The notes: a model not told the origin generated them from the letters alone. A stretch of DNA of 64,000 nt from Sipunculus nudus (GCA_026874595.1 CM049313.1:59353159-59417158), one strand, 5' to 3'. Numbered from the stretch's first letter, positions 38,783 to 50,450 are shown. Numbers and translations are program-made.

Positions 38783-39095
38783 TATTTATCCCTCACCTGA
38801 GCAGGACTCGGGGATGCATATACCCATTTCCAACAACACAGGCTCATTGCCGGATCTCTCAAGCTTACACTTCCCCCCTCCTCTTTCACAACCGCTGGAC
38901 ACAGACGATCAGAACTACCCACCAGGGGGCAGCCCTCTCAGCTTGTCACCCACCAGTACCCCCGGTCACATCGGAGCTGTGCGCACTTCCCAACAAACAA
39001 GTCCATCCCTACGGCGTAGACATCCTCATGGTGGCCCAAGCCCCCTTGTAATACATGGCAGCCCCACACAGATGCGACACAATATCCCACAACAG
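38783..39095 (+). CDS. CRTC: CRTC exon (TGSLPDL; repeat-derived 3' end)
   Basis: The acceptor is GTTTTTTGCAG and the donor is CAG|GTAAGA. The exon begins NIYPSPEQDSGMHIPI, then NNTGSLPDLSSLHFPPPLSQ, then PLD, the family's N-T-G-S-L-P-D-L and HFPPPL.PLD block; in mammalian CRTC2 this is where the MARK2 site (Ser275) is reported. GGSPLSLSP and SPSLRRRHPHGG follow, and the Arg-rich stretch may help nuclear import (inference). The last 49 bp, encoding VIHGSPTQMRHNIPQQ, are the first unit of a 66-bp tandem array that continues about 1.6 kb into the intron with copies of the donor site. The end chosen is the first donor, because reading on meets a TGA at 39135-39137. Confidence 0.93.
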
Positions 39096-40720
39096 GTAAG
39101 ACACCATTTATCTGTAATACATGGCAGCCCACATTGATGTGACACAATATCCCTCAACAGGTAAGACACCATTTATCTGTTATACATGGCAGCCCCACAC
39201 AGATGCGACACAATATCCCACAACAGATAAGACACCATTTATCTGTAATACATGGCAGCCCCTCACAGATGCCACACAATATCCCACAACAGGTAAGAAA
39301 CCACTTATCTGTAATACATGGCAGCCCCACACAGTTGCGACACAATATCCCACAACAGGTAAGACACCGTTTATCTGAAATACATGGCAGCCCCACACAG
39401 ATGCGACACATCCCACAACAGGTAAGACACCATTTATCTGTAATACATGGCAGCCCCACACAGGTGCGACACAATATGCGACAACAGGTAAGACACCATT
39501 TATCTGTAATACATGGCAGCCCCTCACAGATGCGACACAATATCCCACAACAGGTAAGACACCACTTATCTGTAATACATGGCAGCCCCACACAGATGCC
39601 AGACAATATCCAACAACAGGTAAGACACCATTTATCTGTAATACATGGCAGCCCCACACAGATGCGACACAATATCCCACAATAGGTAAGACACCATTTA
39701 TCTGAAATACATGGCAGCCCCACACAGATGCGACACAATATCCCACAACAGGTAAGACACCGTTTATCTGTAATACATGACAGCCCCACACAGATGCGAC
39801 ACATCCCACAACAGGTAAGACACCATTTATCTGTAATACATGGCAGCCCCACACAGATGCGACACAATATCCCATAACAGGTAAGACACCATTTATCCCA
39901 AATACATGGCAGCCCACATTGATGACACAATATCCCTCAACAGGTTAGATGCCACCATCTATCTGTAATACGTAGCAGCCAATATACATGACACAATATT
40001 ACACAACAGGGAAGATGTCCTCTACCCAATATACATAGCAGTGTTCATTGATAATATAATATCCTACAAGAGGTAAGATGGTATCTAACTGCATTACATG
40101 GCAGTGTACATTGATGACACATTGTTCTGCAACAGGTAAGATGGTATCTACCTGCATTACATGGCAGTGTACATTGATGACACATTACCCTGCAACATGT
40201 AAGATGCCATTTACCTGCATTAAATGGTAGCATACACTTATGACAAAATAATGTACCACAGAGAAGAAGGTATCTACCTGCATTATATGACCGTGTACAT
40301 CGATGACACAATATCCTAAAATAGGTAACATGACATCTTTCTGTAATACCTGGCAGCCCTGCACAAATGTGACAGGGTTCAAAAATAGGTAAGGCCTAAT
40401 CTGTCTGTAATATATGGCAACTTACATTCATGACACAATAAATGAAAACAGGTAAGAAACCCTCTACACAATATACATGGCACCCTACATTGATGAACTA
40501 ATATCCCACACCAGCTGAACAGGTAAAATGCGATATATTCTGTATTACATGGCAGCCCCACACCAATTAGATAGAAGCCATAATATTGTAATACATGCAA
40601 GCCTACATTGATGAAGTGATATCCTACAACAGGTAAGATGCCATCTCTCTGTAATACCTGGTACCTCCACACAAATATGACAGTATTCAACAAAGGTGAG
40701 GCATATCTACCTTTAATTCA
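39047..40720 (+). repeat. 66-bp array of exon end plus splice donor
   Basis: Each unit is the last 49 bp of the 38783-39095 exon followed by GTAAGACACCATTTATC. Units repeat about 22-25 times. The first about 12 (to about 39900) are nearly identical; those beyond 39950 are progressively diverged. Most copies keep a good CAG|GTAAG donor; the third has ATAAGA. The unit is 22 codons, so long minus-strand ORFs are open across it; these are artefacts. Confidence 0.95.
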
Positions 40721-41895
40721 AATCAGGCTTTACATGTGACACTATTCCACATCAGTTAAGGCCTGGTTTTCTTTAATAAATGGTAGCCCTACATTGTTAA
40801 GGACTTCTTGCAACCCCACATGGAGAGCTACATGCTCCAAAATAGGTCTACTTATATTAAATGGGAGGACACACTCTCCACAACATATGGCAGCCCCGAA
40901 TAATATAACTACATGATAGCCTCATTATAAAATAACCACACACTTCTTGAAAGACATTGAAGCCACTGTAGACATAAAACTGCACAATATGGTAAATTAT
41001 TAAAAGTCCTCATAATAACAATCATCGTTACACCCCTATCTCATCCACTGTTAATTATTTTTACATTCACATTCAGTGATATTCCTTAAGTAAGACATGA
41101 TATCAATAGACACTTAAACAGTTGGAAATTTATGCCTGAAACTTTGAAGAAGACGATAAAAGTCCATAGAAAAATTGTTTGAAATCTCCGATTTTCAAGA
41201 CCATATTTTTGGGGACACAAATTTCTGATCAGTTCAGTGAGACTGTGTAACAGGATATAACAGGCTTTGAATCAGATAAGGTTAACAGAATGAAAGGTTT
41301 GCTGGGATTCTTCAGTTTTCAGGTAGGTGGTATTTACTGTAGTAAGAAAGAAAAATGGTGCAATATTACCACAGTTGAAACATACAGCACACCAGTATTT
41401 ATTGCTTTCGTTTATACATGTAGTGTGGAATGCATTTTCTTTTTTACATCCTATATTAGTATTAATGTAATGTAACTAGTGCAGCACAAATTCAGCTTCA
41501 ACACAGGCACTCTTTATATATATATATATATATATACTAACCTTTGTTTATTGTTTAAATGTATGATTTGGTTACATATTGCTGTTGCAACTTTCTGAAT
41601 ACGCCAGTGCTTTGGTGTTTTTTGTATTTGAATTGTACTTTGTGCATTCCCAGTGCTGGTGGTCGATATACTTGGTTTGATATTTTAGCAAGTGTTTATT
41701 TATTTTGATGTACATTATTTATTGTATTGTTTTGTGCCTACATGTGGCTGCTTTGCCACTTATCTATTTGTCTGTTAAACATGTAGAGGTCAATAATCAT
41801 TTTGGATGGTGCCTATAGCATCATGTTATTTGTAGACAAAGGCTCAACACACCAAATCTTATCACTCATCTACATTTACACCTAAATTATTGTTA

Positions 41896-41961
<66 letters not shown>

Positions 41962-42602
41962 TAGATACACTTTCAATAACATGTAGAAATGAACTAATTA
42001 AAATTACATTTTGTTTTCTTTAGGTCTGGTATGATGGGCCTGTTGAATTTAATATATTTAAGCAGACACAGTCCATATTGAAGAAACAAAATTTACTTTC
42101 ATGCTGGGAATAATGGGGTGTTTTGTTGTGAAAGCACCATCTGTTTGCAAAGTTTGGAATCAGAATGAGACTCTGTTACACCATGGCCATTTCAGTAAGA
42201 GAGAGGGAAGCAACTGAAAATATTGCAAACATTGTATGGCAAGTTGTAGATGCAAATGTGGAAATTTATTCAGAAAGAGAATGTTATGGTAATCAGCATA
42301 ACTTTGGTAACATGGACTTAAATTTTGTTTTCCACATTCATGTCAGGAAAATGGTTTGTGGTCAGCCATTTGATTGAAATTCTTTTGTAAATTTGCAATT
42401 TGACTACACCCAAGTGTTTACCAATATTTTTGGGCCAGACTCCCAGCAGGAAATTATGGGTCTTCCAATTTTATTTTTGACAGAATTTGGTTTCTAAGAC
42501 GAGTTTGATGTGTTGAGCCTGTATGATTGTACTCTTGTTTTTTTCCACATTCTCTGCTTTCGTCCTTTTTTGTTGTTGCATGGTGTGTTGTGATGTTTGT
42601 AG
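40721..42602. other. Intron sequence before the 42603 exon
   Basis: No gene is recognised. (AT)n tracts lie at about 41513-41535 and 41898-41965. The 42040-42500 stretch is a little less AT-rich with a 70-codon open frame (42165) of no known family. Confidence 0.5.
41898..41965. repeat. AT microsatellite
   Basis: A (TA)n tract of about 70 bp in the intron upstream of the 42603 exon; a shorter one lies at 41513-41535. Confidence 0.95.
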
Positions 42603-43052
42603 GCAGGCTCACTAGATGGCGCTAGGGTGGATCAAAGACTACATGTACAGGGCCCCTACCATCCTTACAAGCCAGCGTCCCTGCACCAACAAGCAGTGTT
42701 CAATCAGGCTCAGAATCGACAGACTGTTCACAACAGGAACTCTTTATCGCCCCTTGGGGGCGCTGTGCCCCCAAATCACATGCGACTACCTGGGGCCAGT
42801 CCTACTTCAGTGTTAACAATTCCAGTATCCCATTCACAATACAGTCCCAACAAATCCCCGGACTACTTAGAGAACATGGTGATATCAATTCCAAATTCTA
42901 GTATTACTCTGACTCTAACAGACACTAATAATCAGGTGACAGTGCCGGTGGTGGAGAACGGAGTCTCAGTGAAACCAACACACTCTATAGGCAACTCTCA
43001 TCCCCCTTGCCAGTCTCATAACGGACCAACGTTACATGGTGATAAGTCATCG
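42603..43052 (+). CDS. CRTC: CRTC large middle exon
   Basis: The acceptor is GATGTTTGTAG and the donor is TCG|GTGAGT; 150 codons, phase 0 at both ends. It begins AGSLDGARVDQRLHVQGPYH and includes NRNSLSPLGGAVPPNHMRLP, an SQYSPNKSPDY stretch and a Thr/Val-rich segment (TLTLTDTNNQVTVPVVENG). This is the low-complexity regulatory/splicing region of CRTCs, rich in Ser, Pro, Gln and Asn; it aligns poorly between phyla, so identity comes mainly from frame and position. The open frame continues past the donor to a TAA at 43182-43184, and a second strong donor (GTAAGT at 43105) lies inside that extension. Confidence 0.88.
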
Positions 43053-44127
43053 GTGAGTATAATGGCATCTCATCCTGCGCTCTACACAGCTCTAAATAAA
43101 ACTAGTAAGTACTCTGCACAAACGGGGTGTTATGCTTATTGCACCTGTCATTGTGGTTCTTGTATGGTTTGCATGGACAATTAATGAATTGTTGCCTGTT
43201 TGAGAAATAATGTTTTGCTTAAATATTGTTCAAGGATTGTCTATTTAATTTGTATTAAATGTGAGAACTGTGAGATGTAACTCGGGCAGAAGTATTGGAA
43301 GGTACCAGTCTGAAAAAATGTGACCTAAATGGGTAAATACAAGGAGCCATTCTAAATGTTATACCTCATTCTGGCTTGGGCAACCTTCCTGAGTTTTATG
43401 TCAGACTAAATAAGATTGGAAACCAGTCTTTTATAAATGGGATTATTAATTGGATAAAATGCTTTATTTCAGGAACACATTTTGATCTTCTGAACTTAAG
43501 ATCACTCATAGCTGTACTGAACCATTTCAGCAATTCTTTTCTTTCCTCTCATACAGCTTTGGTTTTGAGATTACAGTGAACAAAATGGAAGATTATAACT
43601 TACAACTGTCACAGTTTAGAAAAAAATGGTACAGATGGCAGTTTCACCAGGACAAGATTAAATTCCACACTTGTTCCTGGAAGATTTAATTTCAATCAAT
43701 ACAATTGTGATTATCATCTCAGCTAGGCATATATTGCTATAATTTCCTGCTTTTCCAAATATTCTTAATGATGGCTGATTTCCTGAAACTGTAATACAAT
43801 ATTATAGTTTGTTTATATATGAGCATCTTACTGAATGGTATATGTATAGCATACTTGTTAATATATCAGAGTTACCTTATGAAATGACTCAAAACTTCTT
43901 ATACTTATATTCTTTTATTTTACATGTATTATCTGTATCATACATTATTAAGTATTTTCCAGTAATGATATTTCAGTGATACTCCAGTATCTGCTGAAAA
44001 TATCAGCTCATCATGCATGGTCATTGTGGAAAAATCCTTTCTGCTGCTGTTTTAAGTAACATTTATTTGCACTACATTTTGGGAAAACTGATTTGTTGAC
44101 CCAAATCAATGGTTTGTTGACCCAGAG
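43053..44127. other. Intron start after the 42603-43052 exon
   Basis: The exon frame stays open to 43184 and a second GTAAGT donor lies at 43105. Beyond that the sequence is AT-rich with no visible gene or element. Confidence 0.5.
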
Positions 44128-44129
44128 TA

Positions 44130-45676
44130 CTGTAGATCTGCGTTTTGCCGCCGCGGCCATAAAATGAGACTTAGAACCGAAAATCCTGACTAATTTTACT
44201 CGACAAGGGATGTGGCTATAAAACGCAGGTTAGGCTAAAACCAAACATGTGCAAGAGACTTGACGATGCACAAGGGGCGATATTAGGCAGAGGAAGGTTG
44301 AAGTGAATACTAAGAACATATATTTAATGATACTGCATATTTGTGTATTAATTTTATTCATTGTTAATTTCATAAAATGTAAAGTTATATTTTAAACAGG
44401 CTTATATGTATTAACAAACTTCTTTGAGTCAGTCATAAACCACGGCCATTTTCGAGCCATGACTGATAAATGATCGATATTCACTCACCAAATTATGCAC
44501 TCTAACAGTTGTACCTAAATTTGAGCATGGCTGCAATACCAGTAAAACATTTTTTTAAGATATTTCTGGAACATATCCTTTCTTTTAAATTAAACTGTAA
44601 AACAAAAGATAGCCAAAGACCATACGGTCTTCGGCAATTAAACCTGCGTTCACGTTCAGCTACTTCTTCTTTCATCACATTGTCAATAGATGGCGCTCAA
44701 AGGTCATAACCTCACCAGCTAGTTCCGTGATCATTCAATATAGCACGTTTTGCCAGCAGACGGTTCGGGCACCAGTGTGCATACATTATGATCAGCAGGA
44801 CCCTGGGAGTATGCGTACAGGCTGTGTGAATATCAACGCGGGATTCATTTATTCAAAGGTTTTGTCAAGGTTGTTAATTGACCTGCGTTACATAGAGTCC
44901 AAATTAAAGTTTGTCATCACAATGAGTACCGTTGGCTTATATAATGCTTTGATGTCCCACTGAAGTATAATTTGTCAGTGTAATGGCACAAGGTATCTTA
45001 AGGCCCGCTTGTTTCATAATCATTTTATATGGCATGTTTTGCCGGTAGACCATGCAGACACCATTTTGCATATATTATGAACAGCAGGACCCAGGGGTTC
45101 AGGCGGTATGATCACCGATGCGGGTTTCGTTTATTTAGAGATTTTGTTGTTAAATGACCGACGATGTATAAAGTCTAAATACAAGTACCGTCGTCCTATA
45201 CAATGCTTTGATCTGTTGATGTCCCATTGAAGTTTAATTAGCAAAGTTAAAGGCGCAAGATTCTCCGGCATTCAGTGATGTGTCAAATTAATTTTGCGGC
45301 CCTACTAGGATTCGTCTTGGATGAGTCGTCATAAATCGAACAAATTGTCATCTATTCTAACTGGGTAGATCAGGCTGTTTAATTAACAAAGCCAAGCAAC
45401 ATACACAGTTGCAACTTGCTCAGTTTCCCAAAACTGTTATGCCTGATCGCATATCAGCATACCACAGCCTTCCAAGCTGCAGTCTAGCTTTTGAGGGAAA
45501 CCTTTTTACGTTATGTTTCCATACACCACCTGGCAATGGAACCTGGTGAGAATGTGGTGCGGCCATTAAGTAAGGTTTTGGGTATTTTTTACTCCAGTGA
45601 AGGAGCCTTACTGGTATTTTACGAACATGGGGTGCGGCCATTAGACGAAGTGCGGCGGCAAAATGCGGATCTACGG
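44130..45676 (+). mobile_element. TA-flanked inverted-repeat element
   Basis: The left end TA|CTGTAGATCTGCGTTTTGCC and right end GGCAAAATGCGGATCTACGG|TA are inverted repeats flanked by TA. Inner GCGGCC(A)T motifs continue the arms. The interior holds two diverged copies of a roughly 250-300-bp segment (GCACGTTTTGCCAGCAGAC and GCATGTTTTGCCGGTAGAC; TGATGTCCCACTGAAG). It is the same superfamily as 20021-24681. No transposase ORF is present. Confidence 0.8.
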
Positions 45677-46049
45677 TATCCACATGTATTTTTTCATAGC
45701 TAATGCAGAGCTGTGCTTCAGTGTCCAACCAGGGGAAGAAAGTTTTAAGTGAGATTTGGTCTTATGAGAGGGTATAATATTCCAATGGAAAAAGTGATGA
45801 AGATATAGATTTTAAAGTAGTCTGTTAATAGTGTAAAAATCAATACCTTTACGTTATATAATTTTTGGGGGGAAATTTGAGTTTGACTTACCTAAATTAT
45901 CAAGTGATAGATAAATACTGAGACTGATCATAGGTAATGTCATCTAGTAACTAATGACTATTAATCAGATATCTGTAGAACCTTTTTGCATTATTATGGC
46001 TCCCTTCTCATGGGGGAGTGTTTGGTCTGTTGTAATCAGCATCAGAAGT

Positions 46050-46720
46050 CATCAGCTTGGTTATGTCTTGTGATGAGATAACTTTTGAACAAGGCAATAT
46101 TTTTCCATGAAATTTGAAATTAAAATTGTTTCTACCAAAATCTCGGATGAGTTTGAAAAACGGTGACCTTGACCTTCATCATCAAGGTCAAATAGACTGA
46201 AATAGAATGTTTTTGTGAACCCCATTACTTTTGAAGTATAAGTATCTCATATTTTCCCCTTAAATTTGAAACACTAATTGTTTCAACCAAGTTCTCTGAG
46301 GTGGTTGAAAACTGGTGACCTTGACCTGGAACTTCAAGGTCAAATCAGCTTGAATACAAAATATTTATGAACACTTTACCTTTTGAACCACTCCATTTAT
46401 TTTCATGAAATTCAACTCGTGAAATGATTCTACAAGAATGAGAGAAGTGTTCAAAACCCTGTGACCTTGAGCTTAATTTTCAGGGTCAAATCAGCAGAAA
46501 TAGAAATATTTGGTTTACACTATCACTTTTGATCACTCAACATATTTTCATGAAATTGATATGTGAAAAGTTCTTGAAAATCTAGGAGGTGTTTGGAAAT
46601 AGGGAACTTTGACTTGCATCTTTAAGGTAAAATCAGCCAGAAAAAAAAAAAATTTGTTAATGCTGTGACTTTTGATGTAGTCCATATTTTTTCCTCAAAT
46701 TTAGGGATAGGAGACCAATA
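46050..46720 (+). repeat. Tandem units of about 150 bp with TCAAGGTCA motifs
   Basis: Diverged units carry GTGACCTTGACCT...TCAAGGTCAAAT and CATGAAATTTGAAAT. About four or five units are recognisable. It is an old dispersed repeat type, non-coding. Confidence 0.65.
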
Positions 46721-46827
46721 TGGAGAGGAGACATATTTGTTTTTGCATAGCAAAAACAACCTCATTCTAATTGGTATATAGATATACCAATATGATGAAT
46801 GTTTGTGTATTTGGTTATAATTTGCAG

Positions 46828-46965
46828 TTAACCATTGTGACCCAGTGTTTTTGAATGTTTTTTTTTTTTGTAGGGTTCCAGTATTAACTAATTATTATGA
46901 ATAATTTTAGGTTTTGCAGGGATCCAATATTACAAAATGATTATGAATGTTTCTGTGTTTTTTAG
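46828..46965 (+). repeat. 46-bp tandem copies of the exon's acceptor
   Basis: Sequences starting at 46874 (GGTTCCAGTATTAAC) and 46920 (GGATCCAATATTAC) copy the start of the true exon at 46966 (GGTTCCAGTATGACC). All are spaced exactly 46 bp and each is preceded by a T-rich tract and AG. A fourth, weaker copy with TGACCCAGT begins about 46828. Only the last copy continues into an open frame. Confidence 0.85.
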
Positions 46966-47178
46966 GGTTCCAGTATGACCCAGTATCGCAACAACACAAC
47001 AGATAATTCGTGCCAGTCCCCTACGTCACCTTTGTCTCAGCCCTCCTATTCTCCATCGCAGTCTCCAGGTCTCCCACCTAGCACAGTCAGCAGCTCCCCC
47101 TTCACAGACCCCTACTGGCAGCAACACTCACAGCAACAAACCACGGCACTACAGCACCAGTTTGAACAATTCAGTATG
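46966..47178 (+). CDS. CRTC: CRTC exon (QSPTSPLSQ...HQFEQFSM)
   Basis: The acceptor is GTTTTTTAG and the donor is ATG|GTAGGT; 71 codons, phase 0 at both ends. It reads GSSMTQYRNNTTDNSCQSPT, then SPLSQPSYSPSQSPG and, at the end, TTALQHQFEQFSM. Vertebrate CRTCs have matching NQSPTSP and HQLEQFNM segments, and the exon end falls at the same FxM residue. The middle is Ser/Pro- and Gln-rich, as in the family. Both borders are repeat-bearing: the acceptor is the last of at least three 46-bp tandem copies, and the donor begins an array of near-identical CAGTATG|GTAGGTC units. Confidence 0.93.
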
Positions 47179-47618
47179 GTAGGTCAATGTTTTAAATTAA
47201 TCAGTATGGTATGTCAAATTAAATCAGTATGGTAGGTCAACTCATGTAATAAATCAGTATGGTAGGTCATCTTAAATCAGTATGGTAGGTCAACTCCTGT
47301 AATAAGTCAGTATGGTAGGTCAACTTAATCAGTATGGTAGGTCATCTCCTGTAATAAGTCAGTATGGAAGGTCAACTAAAATCAGTATGGTAGGTCAACT
47401 CTTGTAATAAATCAGTAAACTTAAATCAGTATGGTAGGTCAACTTAAATCAGTATGGTAGGTCAACTCCTGTAATAAGTCAGTATGGTAGGTCAACTAAA
47501 ATCAGTATGGGAGGTCAACTCCTGTAATAAATCAGTATGGTAGGTCAACTTAAATCAGTATGGTAGGTCAACTCCTGTAATAAGTCAGTATGGTAGGTCA
47601 ACTTAAATCAGTATGGGA
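47169..47618 (+). repeat. Array of exon-end/donor units (23 and 30 bp)
   Basis: The exon's last bases and donor, CAGTATG|GTAGGTCAA, are repeated about 19 times with alternating spacers (CTTAAAT or CTCCTGTAATAA). A few copies have GGGAGGT or GGAAGGT. The array continues, more diverged, after the inserted element, to about 48400. Confidence 0.95.
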
Positions 47619-47627
47619 GGTCAACTC

Positions 47628-48167
47628 TAGACTGGTACCCTGCTCTATTATGGCCCTCAGCCAAGCATAGAGACAGGCGTACAACGCCATCTTAGGTACT
47701 CCCAGTTGCAACTCCTAACTTACCTGTAGACTGGTTCCAACTCCAGTATGCACGCTCATACCGGTTGTCATGGACGTTCACGCGATCCTGGTTAATTGTT
47801 CTTGAAGATTTCCTATAAAATAACTTTCTTTAGTTATATCTAGTTTTCAAATATTTAAGAATAAGTTGTTGCACAAAAATTGAATGATGGATGTATAGAT
47901 AATACGATATATTGAATCTTTGATATTCCACTGTGTGAAGCAGTGATTTATTACTAATAGCTGTTAATCTAATCGTTAATGTCACACGTAATGTACAGCC
48001 AACTTTTAGGAACTTCTCTGATCATACAAAATGCTTATTTTTATCATATATATAATACATACTGGAGTTGGAACCAGTCTGCCGGGAGTACATAAGATGG
48101 CGTTGTACGCCCGTCTCTATGATTGGCCTAGAGCAGCGGTGCCATAATAGAGCGGGGTACCAGTCTA
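47628..48167 (+). mobile_element. MITE with long TIRs and 9-bp target duplication
   Basis: The terminal sequences TAGACTGGTACCC...GCTCTATTATGGC and their reverse complement extend about 110 bp inward (including GCGTACAACGCCATCTTA and GACTGGTTCCAACTCCAGTA). GGTCAACTC flanks both ends (47619-47627 and 48168-48176). At 540 bp with no ORF, it looks like a MITE; a 9-bp duplication would suit a Mutator-like source. Because the target is a tandem array, the flanking match could be partly fortuitous. Confidence 0.8.
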
Positions 48168-48420
48168 GGTCAACTCCTGTAATAAATCATGATGGCAGGT
48201 CAACTTATTTAATTAATTCAAATGGTAGGTCAGCATATTTATAAAACAGTATGGTTGGTCAACTTAATTAAATCAATATGGTAGGTCAACTTCATTGTAT
48301 AAGTATTATTGTTCATCTTATTTAACCAGTATGATAAGCTGGTTCCTGTAATAAATCAGTTTGGTTGGTCAGCAATGTTAATTAATCAGTTGGGTTGGTC
48401 TGCTCGGTAAAAAAAATAAG
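48168..48420 (+). repeat. Diverged continuation of the donor array
   Basis: About ten degenerate copies of ATCAGTATGGTAGGTCAAC follow the MITE (for example CAATATGGTAGGTCAAC and CAGTTTGGTTGGTCAG). They are older than the units before the insertion. Confidence 0.75.
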
Positions 48421-48572
48421 AATAGCAGGTTAGCTGATCAGGATTCTTGACTGGTCCAGTCACTGAGAGTGATCAAATTTTGAGGGATCATATCAACCCC
48501 TGTGCTCAACAAGGTAGGTTTTGCAGCTTGGGAAAAGAAAAATTGTAAAATAGTTCTCTGTACTTTTTATAG

Positions 48573-48918
48573 CTCCAGGACAATCAGCCCAGTCAGTCCA
48601 GCACTAACGGCAGCGTGAACCTTCCTCTGTATGGGGGTCAGATGAACCTACAGATGTCTCAGGCCATGGTCGCGGGCCTCTCTGGCAGCCAGGACTTTGC
48701 TCAGCCACAACAGACCCAGCAACAGGCTGGGCGCTACTACCAGCAACAGTCCACTCCCCAGCAGCAGAGCCCTCAGCAGGGCTCACCCCAGCCACCCTCC
48801 CCACAAGCCCAAGGCTCCCCACACCAGGTGGCACCACCCACATCCAGCACAGCTGAGCAGACTCACCAGACGCTAACCCCACAAAACAGCAACCAGATTC
48901 CAGATATAATATTAACAG
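48573..48918 (+). CDS. CRTC: CRTC Gln-rich exon ending in IPDIILT
   Basis: The acceptor is TACTTTTTATAG and the donor is ACAG|GTCAGC, with one base (G) carried over. It starts LQDNQPSQSSTNGSVNLPLY, then GGQMNLQMSQAMVAGLSGSQ, matching the SQAAMMGLTGS region of vertebrate CRTCs. A Gln/Pro/Ser tract follows, and it ends NSNQIPDIILT, matching the family's I-P-N/D-I-I-L-T-G motif; this motif resembles a PxIxIT calcineurin-docking sequence, a role suggested for CRTCs (stated from memory). The Gln-rich tract is typical of the transactivation region. An element of the head/tail class begins 100 bp after the donor. Confidence 0.95.
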
Positions 48919-50396
48919 GTCAGCTGGTGCTTCTTACTTATTTATTTTACATTTTATTTAAAAGGCATATGTGTACATCCTGATTTTATATTGTGGGGTG
49001 AGACCTAGAGGTTTTGCATTTTTAGCTCAGCTGACTATAAGTCATCTGAGCTATAGTCGTGGTCCATTGTCCGTCGTCCTTCCGTCTGTCCGTAGATGTG
49101 GCACGTTTTGAAACCGTAAGACCTAGGAATCCAAAATTCAGCATAATGTTAGATGTCCCCAAGATCTCCTACCAAGCCGAAAACTGGGTCTTTGCAACTT
49201 TGTTCCTTTGAGAAATTAAGGAAAAACCTCAATTTTTTATTAAAAACCTATTTTCACACTTCAGGACTACCTTATATCAAAACCACTCATCTGTTTTTCC
49301 TCATATTTACTATAAATATTCCTCTATATAGTTCCTATGTACATGCCAGAAATTATGTCTGTATTATTTAATTTAAAAAAGTTATGGGCCAAAACATAAT
49401 GCATTTTGTAAAAAATCAGGAAAGATATTTGATCACTTAACACAAAAAATGTTAAAGCTATGGACCTTTTTTCCAGTAATATAACTTTAATTAATCAAAA
49501 TTAAATTGTATACCCAAAATTAGATGAAAATCTTTTTAATTTTTTAAAATATTAATAAAAATAAAAAATTGGTACCTTAAATTTTGCCCAACTTTGACCA
49601 TGGCACGTTTTTTTCCTGTAAGTACTGTGGATTTAATTTTCACAGCATGTTTTTGTTAGCATTTCAACTGTTTACACCAAAAATTTGAAACCAGTTGATC
49701 AAAAACTGTAGATTTTAATCAAGTTTTCAAGCACCATGTAACATATTGTTTACATCAAGCTAGTGTTATGCAGTTTGCATGAGCTCAGCTCCCCAGCTTC
49801 AGCTCTAAGTTCCTTAAATTCGGCATACAGTTAGATGTCTCCAAAATCCCCTACCATGCCAAGAATTTGGTCACTAGGACTTAATACCTTCGAGGTATTA
49901 ATGAAAAACTTCATTTTTCCATTAAAAACCCATTGTTACACTTCAAGACTGCCTAATATAAAAACCACTGATCTGACTTTAATCATAAATAATATACATA
50001 TTTTTCATTCTCTATGCACATGCCAGAATGATGTCAGTATTGCGTAATTGTTTTAAGTTATGGGCCCAAACATAATGCACTTTGTAAAAAATCAAGAAAT
50101 ATATTTACTCCCTTAACAAGGGGATTGCTGAAGCTAGAGATTTTTTTGTCAGGGATGTAACATTATTTAATCAAGATTCAATTGAATACCCAAAATTAGT
50201 TCTGAATTTTTCAAATTTTATAAGTTATAAGTATAAATATAAAATTAGTACCTTAAAGTTTGCCCAACTGTGACCATCATTGTTTGGTGAAAACTGAATA
50301 AATACCAGACATGTTGCGAATACTTTGTAATTGTATTTAAATACGAATATGATTATGTACTCCATTATAAAATTTCTTGCATAAAGAATGGCTTTT

Positions 50397-50405
50397 TCTC
50401 TTTCT

Positions 50406-50450
<45 letters not shown>
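50397..50450. repeat. CT microsatellite
   Basis: A (CT)n tract homologous in position to the one at 31918 in the sister element. A poly-C run follows at about 50971-50983. Confidence 0.95.

Noticed and set aside
39154-39930. 258-codon minus-strand ORF rich in Cys and Gly (CGLPCITDKWCLTCC-like)
   Set aside because: It is the antisense of the 66-bp donor array; its period of 22 codons keeps frames open by chance. There is no start context, domain or splice support.
48604-48882. 92-codon minus-strand ORF opposite the Gln-rich CRTC exon
   Set aside because: It is the antisense shadow of a coding exon that is strongly supported on the + strand.
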